Source of the DNA: Sphingosinicella sp041916975
Lineage (GTDB): Bacteria; Pseudomonadota; Alphaproteobacteria; Sphingomonadales; Sphingomonadaceae
Direction of reading: 5' to 3'
Assembly (NCBI RefSeq): GCF_041916975.1
Contig: NZ_JAYRYK010000001.1
Span: forward strand, 1,550,001-1,614,000
Length of the DNA: 64,000 nucleotides
In this document: piece after piece, positions 25,111 through 35,172 of the stretch
How the letters are laid out: each line of letters begins with the position of its first letter
Numbering within the stretch: the stretch's first letter is position 1
Position numbers and translations under genes: made by a program
Notes under the pieces: model-generated
What the model was told of the DNA's origin: nothing
Databases searched by the model: none
What the model saw: only the letters and a program-made list of their open reading frames with translations

Positions 25111-27303
25111 ATGAGGAGCAAGGTGAAGAGCACGGGCCGTTTCGTGCTGATGATGTCGACGGCGTTTTCGGCACTTTGCGGTACGGCCGCCGCGCAAGAG
25201 CAGGCGCGGACGGGTGCGAGCAGTGGTGGCTTCGAGGAAATCATCGTGACGGCGCGCAAACGCGAGGAGAACCTGCAGCAGGTCCCCGATACGGTCACGG
25301 CCTTTTCCGCAAGCGTGATCGAGGAACGCCGCCTTGAACGGATCAACGACTTCCTCGCCGTGACGCCCAACGTCCACATCACCAACGATCAGGACACGGC
25401 GACGAACAACATCTCGATCCGTGGCCTCGGTTCCAACCGCAACCAGGCAGCCGCTGTGGCATTTTCGGTGGACGGCGTGATCCTGCCGGATGCCGACGCC
25501 TTCACGATGGACCTGACCGACGTCGAGCGACTGGAAGTGCTGAAGGGCCCGCAAGGCGCGCTCTACGGCAAGGGCGCCATCGCCGGCGCAATCAACATCA
25601 CCACGAAACGCCCGACGAACACGTTCGAAGGCGAGGCGAAGCTCAGCTACGGCACGGGCGACGCATGGCGCGTGTTCGGCGCGGTAAGCGGCCCGATCGT
25701 GCCCGATGTCGTGCTCGCGCGTGTTACGGTCTCGCATCGTGACAGCAACGGCACGATCAAGAACGATTTCGATGGCCGAACGCTCGACCGCAACCGCCAG
25801 ACGCGCGTTTCGGGCCGTGTGCTCATCCAGCCGAGCGATGATTTCAGCATCGATCTGCGTGCCGCGCACATGGATGAGAAAGGCGGCGCTCTCTGGTTCA
25901 GCCTCGTCGACGTGCTCGGCACAACGGGCGGCGAGATTACGGAGGACATGGCGACGAAGCGACCCAATCTCGACGGGCCGTCATCGACGGATCGGACCGT
26001 GACCGATCTTTCAATGTCGCTGAATTACGACACGTCCATCGGCACCTTCACGTCGATCACCGCATGGGACAAGATCGACGTCGATTTCAGCGAAGATCTC
26101 GATATCTCGCCTTATCCGATGGTGCCGCTCGCCCGGCAGCTTCGCGTGACCGAGAGCTGGAGCCAGGAATTCCGCCTGACCTCGCCGAGCGCCGAGCGTT
26201 TCCGCTACATCATCGGCGGCTATTACCAGCATTCGAAGCGCGACGTGACGACGCTCGCGCAGCTCGATCTCTGCCTGTTCGCGGGTAGCTGCATCACCCC
26301 GGACGGATTCGAATCCTCGGGCGTGGTGGTGGACGCGACGCTCGCGAACACGCGCCTCACCTTCAACCAGTATGCCGTGTTCGGGCAGGTCAACTACGAC
26401 ATTCTCGAAACGCTCGAGCTGACCGCAGCGCTGCGCTACGACACCAACAAGGCGAAGCAGGACGACCGCCTCGCCTCGGAGATCGACAAGGCGACGTTCT
26501 CGAAGCTACAGCCCAAGCTGTCGCTCGCCTACAAACCTTCGGACGATCTGACGCTCTACGCGACCTATTCGCAGGGCTTCAAAAGCGGCAGTTTCAATCC
26601 GATCGCGGCGGGATCAGCCTTCCCGCGCGTGATCGGCAAGGAAACCTCACGCAACTACGAGATCGGCGCGAAAACCTCTTGGCTCGATCGGCGCGTCATC
26701 TTCAACGTCGCGGCTTTCTACACCGAGCATCTCAACCCGCAGATCTTCCAGCTCGATGCCGTCACCTTCACGCAGGGCTCACTCAATGCGCGCAAGGCGG
26801 CGATCAAGGGCTTCGAGTTCGAACTTGCCGCACGCCCGGTCAAGGGCATCGATCTCAATGCCGCGTTCGGTTACATCGACACCGAGATCAAGGATTTCGA
26901 CGGCGTGACCGACGCCTATGTCGGCCAGCAGTTGCCGAACGCGCCGAAATACACGCTGAACCTCGGCGCCCAATACGCACACGATCTTTTGGACAGGTTG
27001 ACCGCGAAAGCGCGCGTCGATTTCAATGCGCAGGGCCGGCAGTCCTTCCAGGACTTCCAGCTTCCGGCGGCGCCGAACGTGTATCTGTTCCAGAAGGCCT
27101 ATTCGACGGTCGATGCGCAAATCGGCCTTGAAGCCGGACAGTGGGCGATCAGTGTCTTCGGGAAGAACCTGTTCAAGGAGCATTATGCAACCTCGGCCTT
27201 CTCACGCTACATTTTCGGGGCAGCGCTGGTGCCGCTCGCCAGCGATGCGATCCAGCCCGATCCAGGCCGGACGTTCGGCGTCGAAGCGCGCGTGAAATTC
27301 TGA
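25111..27303 (+). CDS. TonB-dependent outer-membrane receptor
   Basis: A 730-aa receptor. The signal peptide ends near GTAAAQE, followed by FEEIIVTARKREENL (TonB box/plug start), the plug hallmark LKGPQGALYGKGAIAGAINITT, and a C-terminal phenylalanine (VEARVKF). The ATG has GGAGGGAAA ahead. It sits within the Rieske-RidA-flavoenzyme operon, 34 bases past the SnoaL-like gene and 11 before ridA. It is the probable entry route for the substrate of this pathway, which is likely an amine or N-containing compound. Confidence 0.93.
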   Translation: MRSKVKSTGRFVLMMSTAFSALCGTAAAQEQARTGASSGGFEEIIVTARKREENLQQVPDTVTAFSASVIEERRLERINDFLAVTPNVHITNDQDTATNNISIRGLGSNRNQAAAVAFSVDGVILPDADAFTMDLTDVERLEVLKGPQGALYGKGAIAGAINITTKRPTNTFEGEAKLSYGTGDAWRVFGAVSGPIVPDVVLARVTVSHRDSNGTIKNDFDGRTLDRNRQTRVSGRVLIQPSDDFSIDLRAAHMDEKGGALWFSLVDVLGTTGGEITEDMATKRPNLDGPSSTDRTVTDLSMSLNYDTSIGTFTSITAWDKIDVDFSEDLDISPYPMVPLARQLRVTESWSQEFRLTSPSAERFRYIIGGYYQHSKRDVTTLAQLDLCLFAGSCITPDGFESSGVVVDATLANTRLTFNQYAVFGQVNYDILETLELTAALRYDTNKAKQDDRLASEIDKATFSKLQPKLSLAYKPSDDLTLYATYSQGFKSGSFNPIAAGSAFPRVIGKETSRNYEIGAKTSWLDRRVIFNVAAFYTEHLNPQIFQLDAVTFTQGSLNARKAAIKGFEFELAARPVKGIDLNAAFGYIDTEIKDFDGVTDAYVGQQLPNAPKYTLNLGAQYAHDLLDRLTAKARVDFNAQGRQSFQDFQLPAAPNVYLFQKAYSTVDAQIGLEAGQWAISVFGKNLFKEHYATSAFSRYIFGAALVPLASDAIQPDPGRTFGVEARVKF

Positions 27304-27314
27304 AAGGCACCGGC

Positions 27315-27713
27315 ATGATCGACAGGCAGACGTTTCACCTCCGGCCCGAAGGAGAAAAGGCGTTCGGCTACGCGCAGGCCGTGCGGAGCGGCAACACGCT
27401 CCACATCTCCGGCTCGCTCAGCGTCGACGATGCGTTCCGGCCGGAGTTTCCGGGCGACATGGCCGCGCAGATCGGCAGCGCCTATGGAGCGATCCGGCGG
27501 ACGCTCGATGCCTTCGGCGCAACGATGGCGAACGTGGTGAAGGAAAACATCTACGTGACCGACATGGATGCCTTCATCGCGGCGAACGGCGCTCGCATCG
27601 CGCACTACGCTGGGCTCGACCTGCCCGCCACGACCGCTGTCGAGGTGCGCAGGCTGGCGTTCCCCGAATGCATGATCGAAATCGAGATCACGGCAGCACT
27701 GCCGACAGCATGA
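27315..27713 (+). CDS. RidA family (YjgF/YER057c/UK114) protein, probable imine/enamine deaminase
   Basis: A 132-aa protein of RidA size. The conserved arginine that binds the substrate carboxylate is present in VEVRRLAFPECMIEIEI. RidA hydrolyses imines and enamines made by PLP enzymes or flavin amino-acid oxidases. Its operon ends with an FAD amine oxidoreductase, a fitting source of imine. The ATG at 27315 is 11 bases after the TBDR stop with AAAGG ahead, and its stop overlaps the next ATG (ATGA). Confidence 0.88.
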   Translation: MIDRQTFHLRPEGEKAFGYAQAVRSGNTLHISGSLSVDDAFRPEFPGDMAAQIGSAYGAIRRTLDAFGATMANVVKENIYVTDMDAFIAANGARIAHYAGLDLPATTAVEVRRLAFPECMIEIEITAALPTA

Positions 27714-28150
27714 CCGGGAAGAGCGATATCGCCTGCACGGGCGAGGCGCTTATCGCCGCCGACGCCGATGCTGTGTGGGCGCTGATCGGCGACCTGCGCA
27801 ACATGGCGATCATGGAGGGTCTGGTTGAACAGCTGGAGGTCGAAGGTGATGGAGAGGGTGCGGTGCGCAGACTCATCCTGCCCGATGGTGCGATCGTGAC
27901 CGAAGCGATCGAGCGCTACGACAGTGAAGCGCGCTCCTATGGATACCGCATCCTCGATCCAGGCCCCCTGCCATTCAGGGATTATACGGGCGCGGCGCGC
28001 GTGATGCCGGTATCCAAGGGTACGTGCCGGCTTGTCTGGGAAGCGAGCGCCACGCCGCTGGTTGATGCGGACGCCGTGCGCGCTGCGATCCAGGGCAACA
28101 TCGACCACGTACTTCGCGTCGTCTCGGCGCGCTTCGGATCGGGAGCCTGA
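27710..28150 (+). CDS. SRPBCC (Bet v1/START-like) protein
   Basis: A 146-aa helix-grip protein (EALIAADADAVWALIGDL; final helix NIDHVLRVVSARF). It is related in fold to the protein at 22434-22880 on the other side of the divergent promoter. It is translationally coupled to RidA (ATGA). The ligand and activity are unknown. Bet v1-like enzymes include Pictet-Spengler cyclases and polyketide cyclases, so it might act on a reactive imine or on a ring product of the Rieske enzyme. That is speculation. Confidence 0.78.
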   Translation: MTGKSDIACTGEALIAADADAVWALIGDLRNMAIMEGLVEQLEVEGDGEGAVRRLILPDGAIVTEAIERYDSEARSYGYRILDPGPLPFRDYTGAARVMPVSKGTCRLVWEASATPLVDADAVRAAIQGNIDHVLRVVSARFGSGA

Positions 28151-28154
28151 ATGC

Positions 28155-29399
28155 TTGTCTGAAGTCTGGACCGTCGACAGCTCACCCCGGTTCGATGCAC
28201 TCGAAGCGGATACACATGCTGATGTTGTCATTGTGGGCGCCGGATACCTGGGGCTTGTCGCAGCGCTCGCGCTTCGTGCGCGCGGAGCATCCGTCATCGT
28301 TATCGATACAAATGCGCCCGGCGCCGGCGCCTCCGGCCGTAACGCCGGGCATTTTGCGCCGATGATGCTCGGCGGCAAGAAAACGCCGGAAAGCACGGTG
28401 AAGCTTCTGGGTCCGGTGCGCGGAGAACGCTGGAACCGGCGCGTGGCGGGTGCGGGCCGCGCTCTTACCGATCTCGTCGCCGATAACGCCAACGCCTGCG
28501 ATCTGAAACCGGGTTACCTCTGCGTGGCGCGCACAGACACGAGCCTGGACCGCGCGGAACGAAACTTCGCCGCATGGGCGCCGTTCGGCGGGATATTCAC
28601 GCGTCTGGATGCCGCCGAGATCCAACGCCGCACAGGCACGCGCCGCTACGCGGGCGGCATCTTCTTGCCCGAAGGTGGCACCCTGCATCCTCTGAAACTC
28701 GCTCTCGGCCTTGCCGTGGCGGTGCAGGCGCGCGGTGGACGTGTCCACGGGCGCACCCATGCGACTGTCATTGAAAGGCAGGGCCGCGTATGGCGTGTAA
28801 GAACGTCGCGCGGGCATGTTGATGCGCCCCATGTTCTGGTGGCGGCCGGCGTTTCAGCCGCGCCGCTTTTTCCGGAAACGGCAGCCGGTGTCTATCCGAT
28901 CGGGTGCAACATCGCGGCCACCGCACCGCTTGCCGCGCCGCTGATCCCCGAAGCACAGGCGTTTGTCGATCTCGATGCTTCGGCGATCTTCTCGCCCGCG
29001 CTCGACGCCGAACAACGCCTTGTCGTCAGCGCACTTTCGGAAACGCACAATCCCACCCTGCCCTCCGCCGCCAAGCCCGCCGAAAGGCAGCTCGCACGCG
29101 CCTACCCGAATTTCACGCCCCGCTTCCAAAGCCTTTCATCGGGGACGATCGGCATGACCCCGGATGGCCTGCCACGCATCTTCCGCCTCGGCGAAAACCT
29201 CCACGCCGTCGCCGGATGCAACGGCTTCGGCCTCACGCTCGGGATCAGCGCCGCGCACGAAGCCGCCGCCCTTATCGGCGGCGCGCCCGAAGACGACCTC
29301 GCGCTGCCGGTCCTGACGCCGTCTCCGCTCACCGGCGCACGCATGATCCCATGGGCCATGCGAACGATTGCCGTGCCTATCATGAACAGGATTGGATAA
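28155..29399 (+). CDS. FAD-dependent amine/amino-acid oxidoreductase (DAO superfamily)
   Basis: About 414 aa. The FAD-binding dinucleotide fold DVVIVGAGYLGLVAALAL is near the N-terminus, followed by GAGASGRNAGH, a block seen in PuuB-like gamma-glutamylputrescine oxidoreductases. The C-terminus has the family GCNGFGLTLGISAAHEAA. TTG at 28155 is preferred as start: it lies 5 bases past the SRPBCC stop with GGGAG about nine bases ahead, and no ATG occurs near the domain start. It oxidises an amine or amino acid to the imine, which the adjacent RidA would hydrolyse. It is the last gene of the operon. Confidence 0.87.
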   Translation: MSEVWTVDSSPRFDALEADTHADVVIVGAGYLGLVAALALRARGASVIVIDTNAPGAGASGRNAGHFAPMMLGGKKTPESTVKLLGPVRGERWNRRVAGAGRALTDLVADNANACDLKPGYLCVARTDTSLDRAERNFAAWAPFGGIFTRLDAAEIQRRTGTRRYAGGIFLPEGGTLHPLKLALGLAVAVQARGGRVHGRTHATVIERQGRVWRVRTSRGHVDAPHVLVAAGVSAAPLFPETAAGVYPIGCNIAATAPLAAPLIPEAQAFVDLDASAIFSPALDAEQRLVVSALSETHNPTLPSAAKPAERQLARAYPNFTPRFQSLSSGTIGMTPDGLPRIFRLGENLHAVAGCNGFGLTLGISAAHEAAALIGGAPEDDLALPVLTPSPLTGARMIPWAMRTIAVPIMNRIG

Positions 29400-29409
29400 C
29401 CCACTCCTG

Positions 29410-29430
29410 AGCGACTCAAAGTCGCTTCTT
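29410..29430 (+). terminator. Weak intrinsic terminator after the flavoenzyme gene
   Basis: AGCGACT (29410-29416) pairs with AGTCGCT (29420-29426) and TCTT follows. The stem is only 7 bp and the T tract is poor. Its position 10 bases after the stop fits the end of the Rieske operon. Confidence 0.45.
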
Positions 29431-29536
29431 CGGTTTACTGGCTCATTTCGGGGAATTCGACAGGACGGCTTTCGCTTGCCTTGCGAATGGAAGCAGCGGG
29501 AGCGCCGCTATCGCGACCCTCGGAAGGATATACACT

Positions 29537-29562
29537 GCGTCGGGTCCGTCAGGGCCCGACGC
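29537..29562. terminator. 11-bp hairpin at the end of the barrel-protein operon
   Basis: GCGTCGGGTCC (29537-29547) pairs with 29552-29562 with one G-T pair and a four-base loop. It touches the stop codon of the minus-strand gene at 29562. On the plus strand TATTTCT follows. It could end both converging operons. Confidence 0.55.
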
Positions 29563-30200
29563 TATTTCTCGACGAACAATCGCAGTTCCACGGTCCCCGT
29601 CAGCACGCCGTCGACCGAATAGTGCGTCAGCCGATCCACCTCGACGAAGCTGCCCGCGATATCCGCGAATTCACCGCTTCCGCCAACGATCCGGCCCCGG
29701 CCACTGGGCAGAGGGCCGACGGTGGTGGTGACGGTCCAGTCTCCGGACCACGGTTTTCCGGTTGCCATGGTTGGCCCGACGATATCCGTGACGAGCCGGC
29801 CGGAGCGTTCGATCTGGTGCAGGTAGATCATGCCGCGACCCGGAATGGCGAGGGTCCAGGCTGTCGGCCAGCTTGTGTCGACGGCGGATGGGTCGGCGGG
29901 AAATATCTCCAGTTCCGAGGCGAAACCCACAACCTTGCCCCCGGCATCGGCGAGCTTGCAGATCAGTGCGAGCGTGTTGTCGAGCGACGGCTCGGCAAGG
30001 GCCGCGATACCCTCCGGCCCACGCCGCATTTTCACGGCGCCGCCCGTCGTCAGCGCAACGCCGTGATCAGGCAGTTGCACGAAGAACGAAAGAACCCTCT
30101 CGCCGGGCAGTGGCGTAGCCGGGTCGGCGCTTGCGGTTTGTGATGCCCCCAGAAGCAGCGCGGCGGCAAGAAGCGAACACCTCAGACGATTGGCCATCAT
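29562..30200 (-). CDS. Exported small beta-barrel-like protein (AOC/dirigent-like), paralogue 1
   Basis: A 212-aa protein with a signal peptide (LLLGASQTASA). It shares two blocks with the next two proteins: a DAGGKVVGFASELE block, and a C-terminal block GPLPSGRGRIVGGSGEFADIAGSFVEV. The repeated pattern GG(S/T)G-x-FA-x3-G-x-F resembles the barrel repeat of plant allene oxide cyclases and dirigent proteins. No enzyme is assigned, and the resemblance is by motif only. Its first ATG overlaps the stop of the preceding gene (ATGA). It is the last of three tandem paralogues behind a TBDR. Confidence 0.72.
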   Translation of the reverse strand: MMANRLRCSLLAAALLLGASQTASADPATPLPGERVLSFFVQLPDHGVALTTGGAVKMRRGPEGIAALAEPSLDNTLALICKLADAGGKVVGFASELEIFPADPSAVDTSWPTAWTLAIPGRGMIYLHQIERSGRLVTDIVGPTMATGKPWSGDWTVTTTVGPLPSGRGRIVGGSGEFADIAGSFVEVDRLTHYSVDGVLTGTVELRLFVEK

Positions 30201-30898
30201 TTTCCCTCCGCATGATCACGTGAAACCAGCAGGTCCATCACGCCCTCGAAAATCGCGTCGGGCTGAAAGCCGCGCAGCTCGGCGACTTCGACAAAGCGCC
30301 CATTCCGCCCGGCAAAGACGCCCGTCCCCGCGATGACCTCGCCATAACCCTGCGGCAACGGCCCCAGCGTGTTGAGGTGAAGCCAGCGCCCATGCCAGGG
30401 GTCTCCCTTCAAGAGGCTCGGCAGCAGAAAGCGGGTCACGAGCGTCCAGTTGTCTTCGGTCTGGTAGAGGAACAGTACGCCGCGTCCCGGCAGCACCACG
30501 GTCCACGTCGTGTGCGTCATCAGCCGGCCGCGCAGGAAGCTGCTGTCCTCGTGCGCCGCCTCGAGTTCTGTCGCGAAGCCGACGATGCGATTGTCGGCGT
30601 CCCGAATATGGGTGATGAGCGCGAGTCCCATGCTGACGTTGGGCTCAACGAGCGGCGGCGTTCCCGCCGGCCGATTAGGAAAGATCGCCGGGGTCGGCGA
30701 CGTCGAAACCGACACCAGATCGCCCGAAAGTCGCAGGCGGTAGGTTTCGTGATCCGGCACGGCAGCCAGAAACGCCGGCAGCACATGTTCGGTCCGGTTC
30801 ACGTGGCGAAACGGAAAGGCATAGAGCGCGGCCAGCACCAGCACCGCGCCTGCCAGCGCACCCGCCAGTGCCGTAACCCCTTTGAGCAGAACACCCAT
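30197..30898 (-). CDS. Membrane-anchored small beta-barrel-like protein (AOC/dirigent-like), paralogue 2
   Basis: A 233-aa protein with one N-terminal hydrophobic segment (ALAGALAGAVLVLAALYAF) that anchors or exports it. It has the shared blocks DADNRIVGFATELE and GPLPQGYGEVIAGTGVFAGRNGRFVEV. It is closest to paralogue 1. Both neighbours overlap: its ATG at 30898 sits in the TGATG junction and its stop in ATGA, so the three are probably made together. The ligand or reaction is unknown. Confidence 0.72.
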   Translation of the reverse strand: MGVLLKGVTALAGALAGAVLVLAALYAFPFRHVNRTEHVLPAFLAAVPDHETYRLRLSGDLVSVSTSPTPAIFPNRPAGTPPLVEPNVSMGLALITHIRDADNRIVGFATELEAAHEDSSFLRGRLMTHTTWTVVLPGRGVLFLYQTEDNWTLVTRFLLPSLLKGDPWHGRWLHLNTLGPLPQGYGEVIAGTGVFAGRNGRFVEVAELRGFQPDAIFEGVMDLLVSRDHAEGK

Positions 30899-31440
30899 CA
30901 GCGCTCTCCCGTGCCTGTCAGCGCCAGCGCATAGCCGGCACCGCGTGCGGTTTCCTCCAGGCGTCCGCGGAATGCTGCGAACGTGCCCGTTCCCCCGAGC
31001 ACGTTGCCGCAGGCCGCCGCCGCGTCCGCCGAGCAGTTCGTGGCGAGCGTTCCGCGCCGGGTGATGACGAGCGTCCACAGCCGGTCCGGCCGATCAGGAC
31101 TGTCCGTCGTCAGTGTGTAGCGGCTGGCGACCCCGATCACCGTGCCACGCGCGTTCCGAAGCTTCGCCGTCAGCACAGAACTGCCCGCCGACGGCCCGCC
31201 GACGGGCGCAATACCGACGGGAAACGCCCGTACTCCCTGGCTGCCGTCGCTGGTATGCGCGATGATGTCGACCGGCCGGATCTCGAACCGTTCGACGAAA
31301 TGCCCATCGGCTGCGCGCGTACGGATGGGCGTCGCGCCCGGCGGGTCGACCGGTGGAATGGCGAGCAGGGCCACCATCGCCAATGCGCCCACCGCAGCCC
31401 CGCCCATGCCATAGCGGAGACCTGTCGCTATCCGGCCCAT
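30898..31440 (-). CDS. Membrane-anchored small beta-barrel-like protein (AOC/dirigent-like), paralogue 3
   Basis: A 180-aa protein, the shortest and most diverged of the three. The N-terminal hydrophobic segment is GGAAVGALAMVALLAIPP. The shared elements are NARGTVIGVASRYTL and GNVLGGTGTFAAFRGRLEET. Two cysteines (NCSADAAAACG) just before the last block could form a disulphide in the periplasm. It starts 9 bases past the TBDR stop. Assigned to the family because of the GGTGTFA block and position. Confidence 0.68.
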   Translation of the reverse strand: MGRIATGLRYGMGGAAVGALAMVALLAIPPVDPPGATPIRTRAADGHFVERFEIRPVDIIAHTSDGSQGVRAFPVGIAPVGGPSAGSSVLTAKLRNARGTVIGVASRYTLTTDSPDRPDRLWTLVITRRGTLATNCSADAAAACGNVLGGTGTFAAFRGRLEETARGAGYALALTGTGER

Positions 31441-31449
31441 GCGCGCGCC

Positions 31450-33693
<2,244 letters not shown>

Positions 33694-33774
33694 GGTATCT
33701 CTCCCCCGATCTTGGATCTTGTTGTTGGGGATTGAGTAGGACCGCGCCGGACCCCGCCACAAGCAGCCAGACAG

Positions 33775-33800
33775 GATCAATTTCATGGCAAGAATTGATC
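33775..33800. promoter_or_regulatory. Perfect 8-bp inverted repeat between TBDR and luxR-type gene
   Basis: GATCAATT (33775-33782) and AATTGATC (33793-33800) flank a 10-bp spacer. It stands 82 bp ahead of the TBDR start and 67 bp ahead of the regulator start. It is a good candidate operator for the neighbouring LuxR-type protein. Confidence 0.6.
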
Positions 33801-33867
33801 AGTTTGAGACGCCCGGGAATCGCTGCTATTCTGCCGCCGTGCGCGCGGCGGCCCTGGGGAGGATGGC

Positions 33868-35166
33868 GTGGTGACAGCATTGCAAACGGCCGAATACCGG
33901 CAGATCCTGAGCATCGGCGCCGACGTTCTCAAGTGTCGCGGCACCGACGAGCTTATCGAGGCGATGATGCCGCGGCTCAGCAGCCTGCTCGCCTGCAAAT
34001 CGATGTTCATCGCGGTCACCCACTCCCGCCAATGGGCCTGGCAGAACCTGCATAGCGTCGGCCTCGATCAGGAATTTCCGCTTCTGATGGAGCGGATGTA
34101 CCAGCAGGATCCCGGGCGCACGGCGCTGATGCGCAGCCAGAGCCGCCGCCGCACCGGCATCCTCAATTCCGATATGATCTGGCCGAACGCACGCGAACCG
34201 CGAGACGCTTACTACACCGCGCTCTACAAGCCGCGGGATATTCGACACGCGCTCGCACTCTCCATCCCCACAGACGACGATCTGTTCGCCACCATCGTCA
34301 TGCACCGATCGCATCGCGACGGTCATTTCAGCACGCGCGACGAGCAGGTCGCGCTGGCGCTGCTACCGTTCCTCAAGGGCGGGATCGAACGTATCTGCTA
34401 CCGCGAGCGGGAGGCGCAGGGCGCCTGGCTTCTCGAACAGTTGCGCAGGGAGTATCGCGAACGTGATCTGCTGATCCTCAATGATCAGCTCGATCCGGTT
34501 GCCCGGTGGCCGCAGCAATCGCCGCTGCTGCAACAGCTCCTCGCCGATATCCGGCGCAGTTCCCGCCAGCCACCCCTGTTCGCGCCCGATCTTGCAGCGC
34601 TCTGCCGCCAGAGTCTCGCAGGTAGCGGCGATGACCGACAGCAACACAGGCTGGGCAGCGACGGTCATGCGCTGGACGTCATTCTCAGCCGATATCGTCA
34701 GGGGCAACGAACGCTTCTGGTCATCAGCGCGCCTTCAAATGCCGCGCAGGACTCCAACCGCGATGCGATCGCCTTTTCGCGCCTCACCCCGCGCGAGACC
34801 CTCGTCGCCCGGCAAGCCGCGCGCGGCGCGCGCAATGATGACATCGCCCACGACCTCGGCATCGCATCATCCACCGTCGCCCATCATCTCTCCGCCGTAC
34901 GGCGGAAGACCGGCCAGCGGACGCGCTGGCAGCTGGGTATCACACCGGCGCTGCTTGATCGCGTTTCCCTGCTGCCGCTAGGACGACGCCAGAAGCAGAT
35001 CCTTCATGCGCGATTGCTGGGCAAGACCGTGAGGGCGATCGCCGACGATCTGAAGATCAGCGATACGACCGTCCGCAATCACCTGTGCATGACCTATCGC
35101 CGTCTTGGCGTTTCTGGCCTGCGCGGTGTGCTGGCGCATCTTTCTGCCGAGGCTTCCAGCCTCTGA
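33868..35166 (+). CDS. LuxR-type regulator with two tandem helix-turn-helix domains
   Basis: A 432-aa protein. The N-terminal half (about 1-180) looks like a GAF/autoinducer-like sensor, but no specific ligand motif was recognised. Two LuxR-type helix-turn-helix domains follow: residues 305-352 (LTPRETLVARQAARGARNDD, then STVAHHLSAVRRKTG) and residues 370-425 (LGRRQKQILHARLLGKTVRA, then TTVRNHLCMTYRRLGV). One HTH per protein is the rule. The start is GTG at 33868 (or 33871) behind GGGAGG. It is divergent from the TBDR/barrel operon and convergent with prpE, six bases apart. No luxI-type synthase is nearby. Confidence 0.85.
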   Translation: MVTALQTAEYRQILSIGADVLKCRGTDELIEAMMPRLSSLLACKSMFIAVTHSRQWAWQNLHSVGLDQEFPLLMERMYQQDPGRTALMRSQSRRRTGILNSDMIWPNAREPRDAYYTALYKPRDIRHALALSIPTDDDLFATIVMHRSHRDGHFSTRDEQVALALLPFLKGGIERICYREREAQGAWLLEQLRREYRERDLLILNDQLDPVARWPQQSPLLQQLLADIRRSSRQPPLFAPDLAALCRQSLAGSGDDRQQHRLGSDGHALDVILSRYRQGQRTLLVISAPSNAAQDSNRDAIAFSRLTPRETLVARQAARGARNDDIAHDLGIASSTVAHHLSAVRRKTGQRTRWQLGITPALLDRVSLLPLGRRQKQILHARLLGKTVRAIADDLKISDTTVRNHLCMTYRRLGVSGLRGVLAHLSAEASSL

Positions 35167-35172
35167 ACGCCT

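Noticed and set aside
33868..35166. LuxR-type gene as a quorum-sensing receptor
   Set aside because: No luxI-type synthase is in the window, the N-terminal half lacks clear autoinducer-domain residues, and it has two HTH domains. Sensing of AHL remains untested but is not supported.
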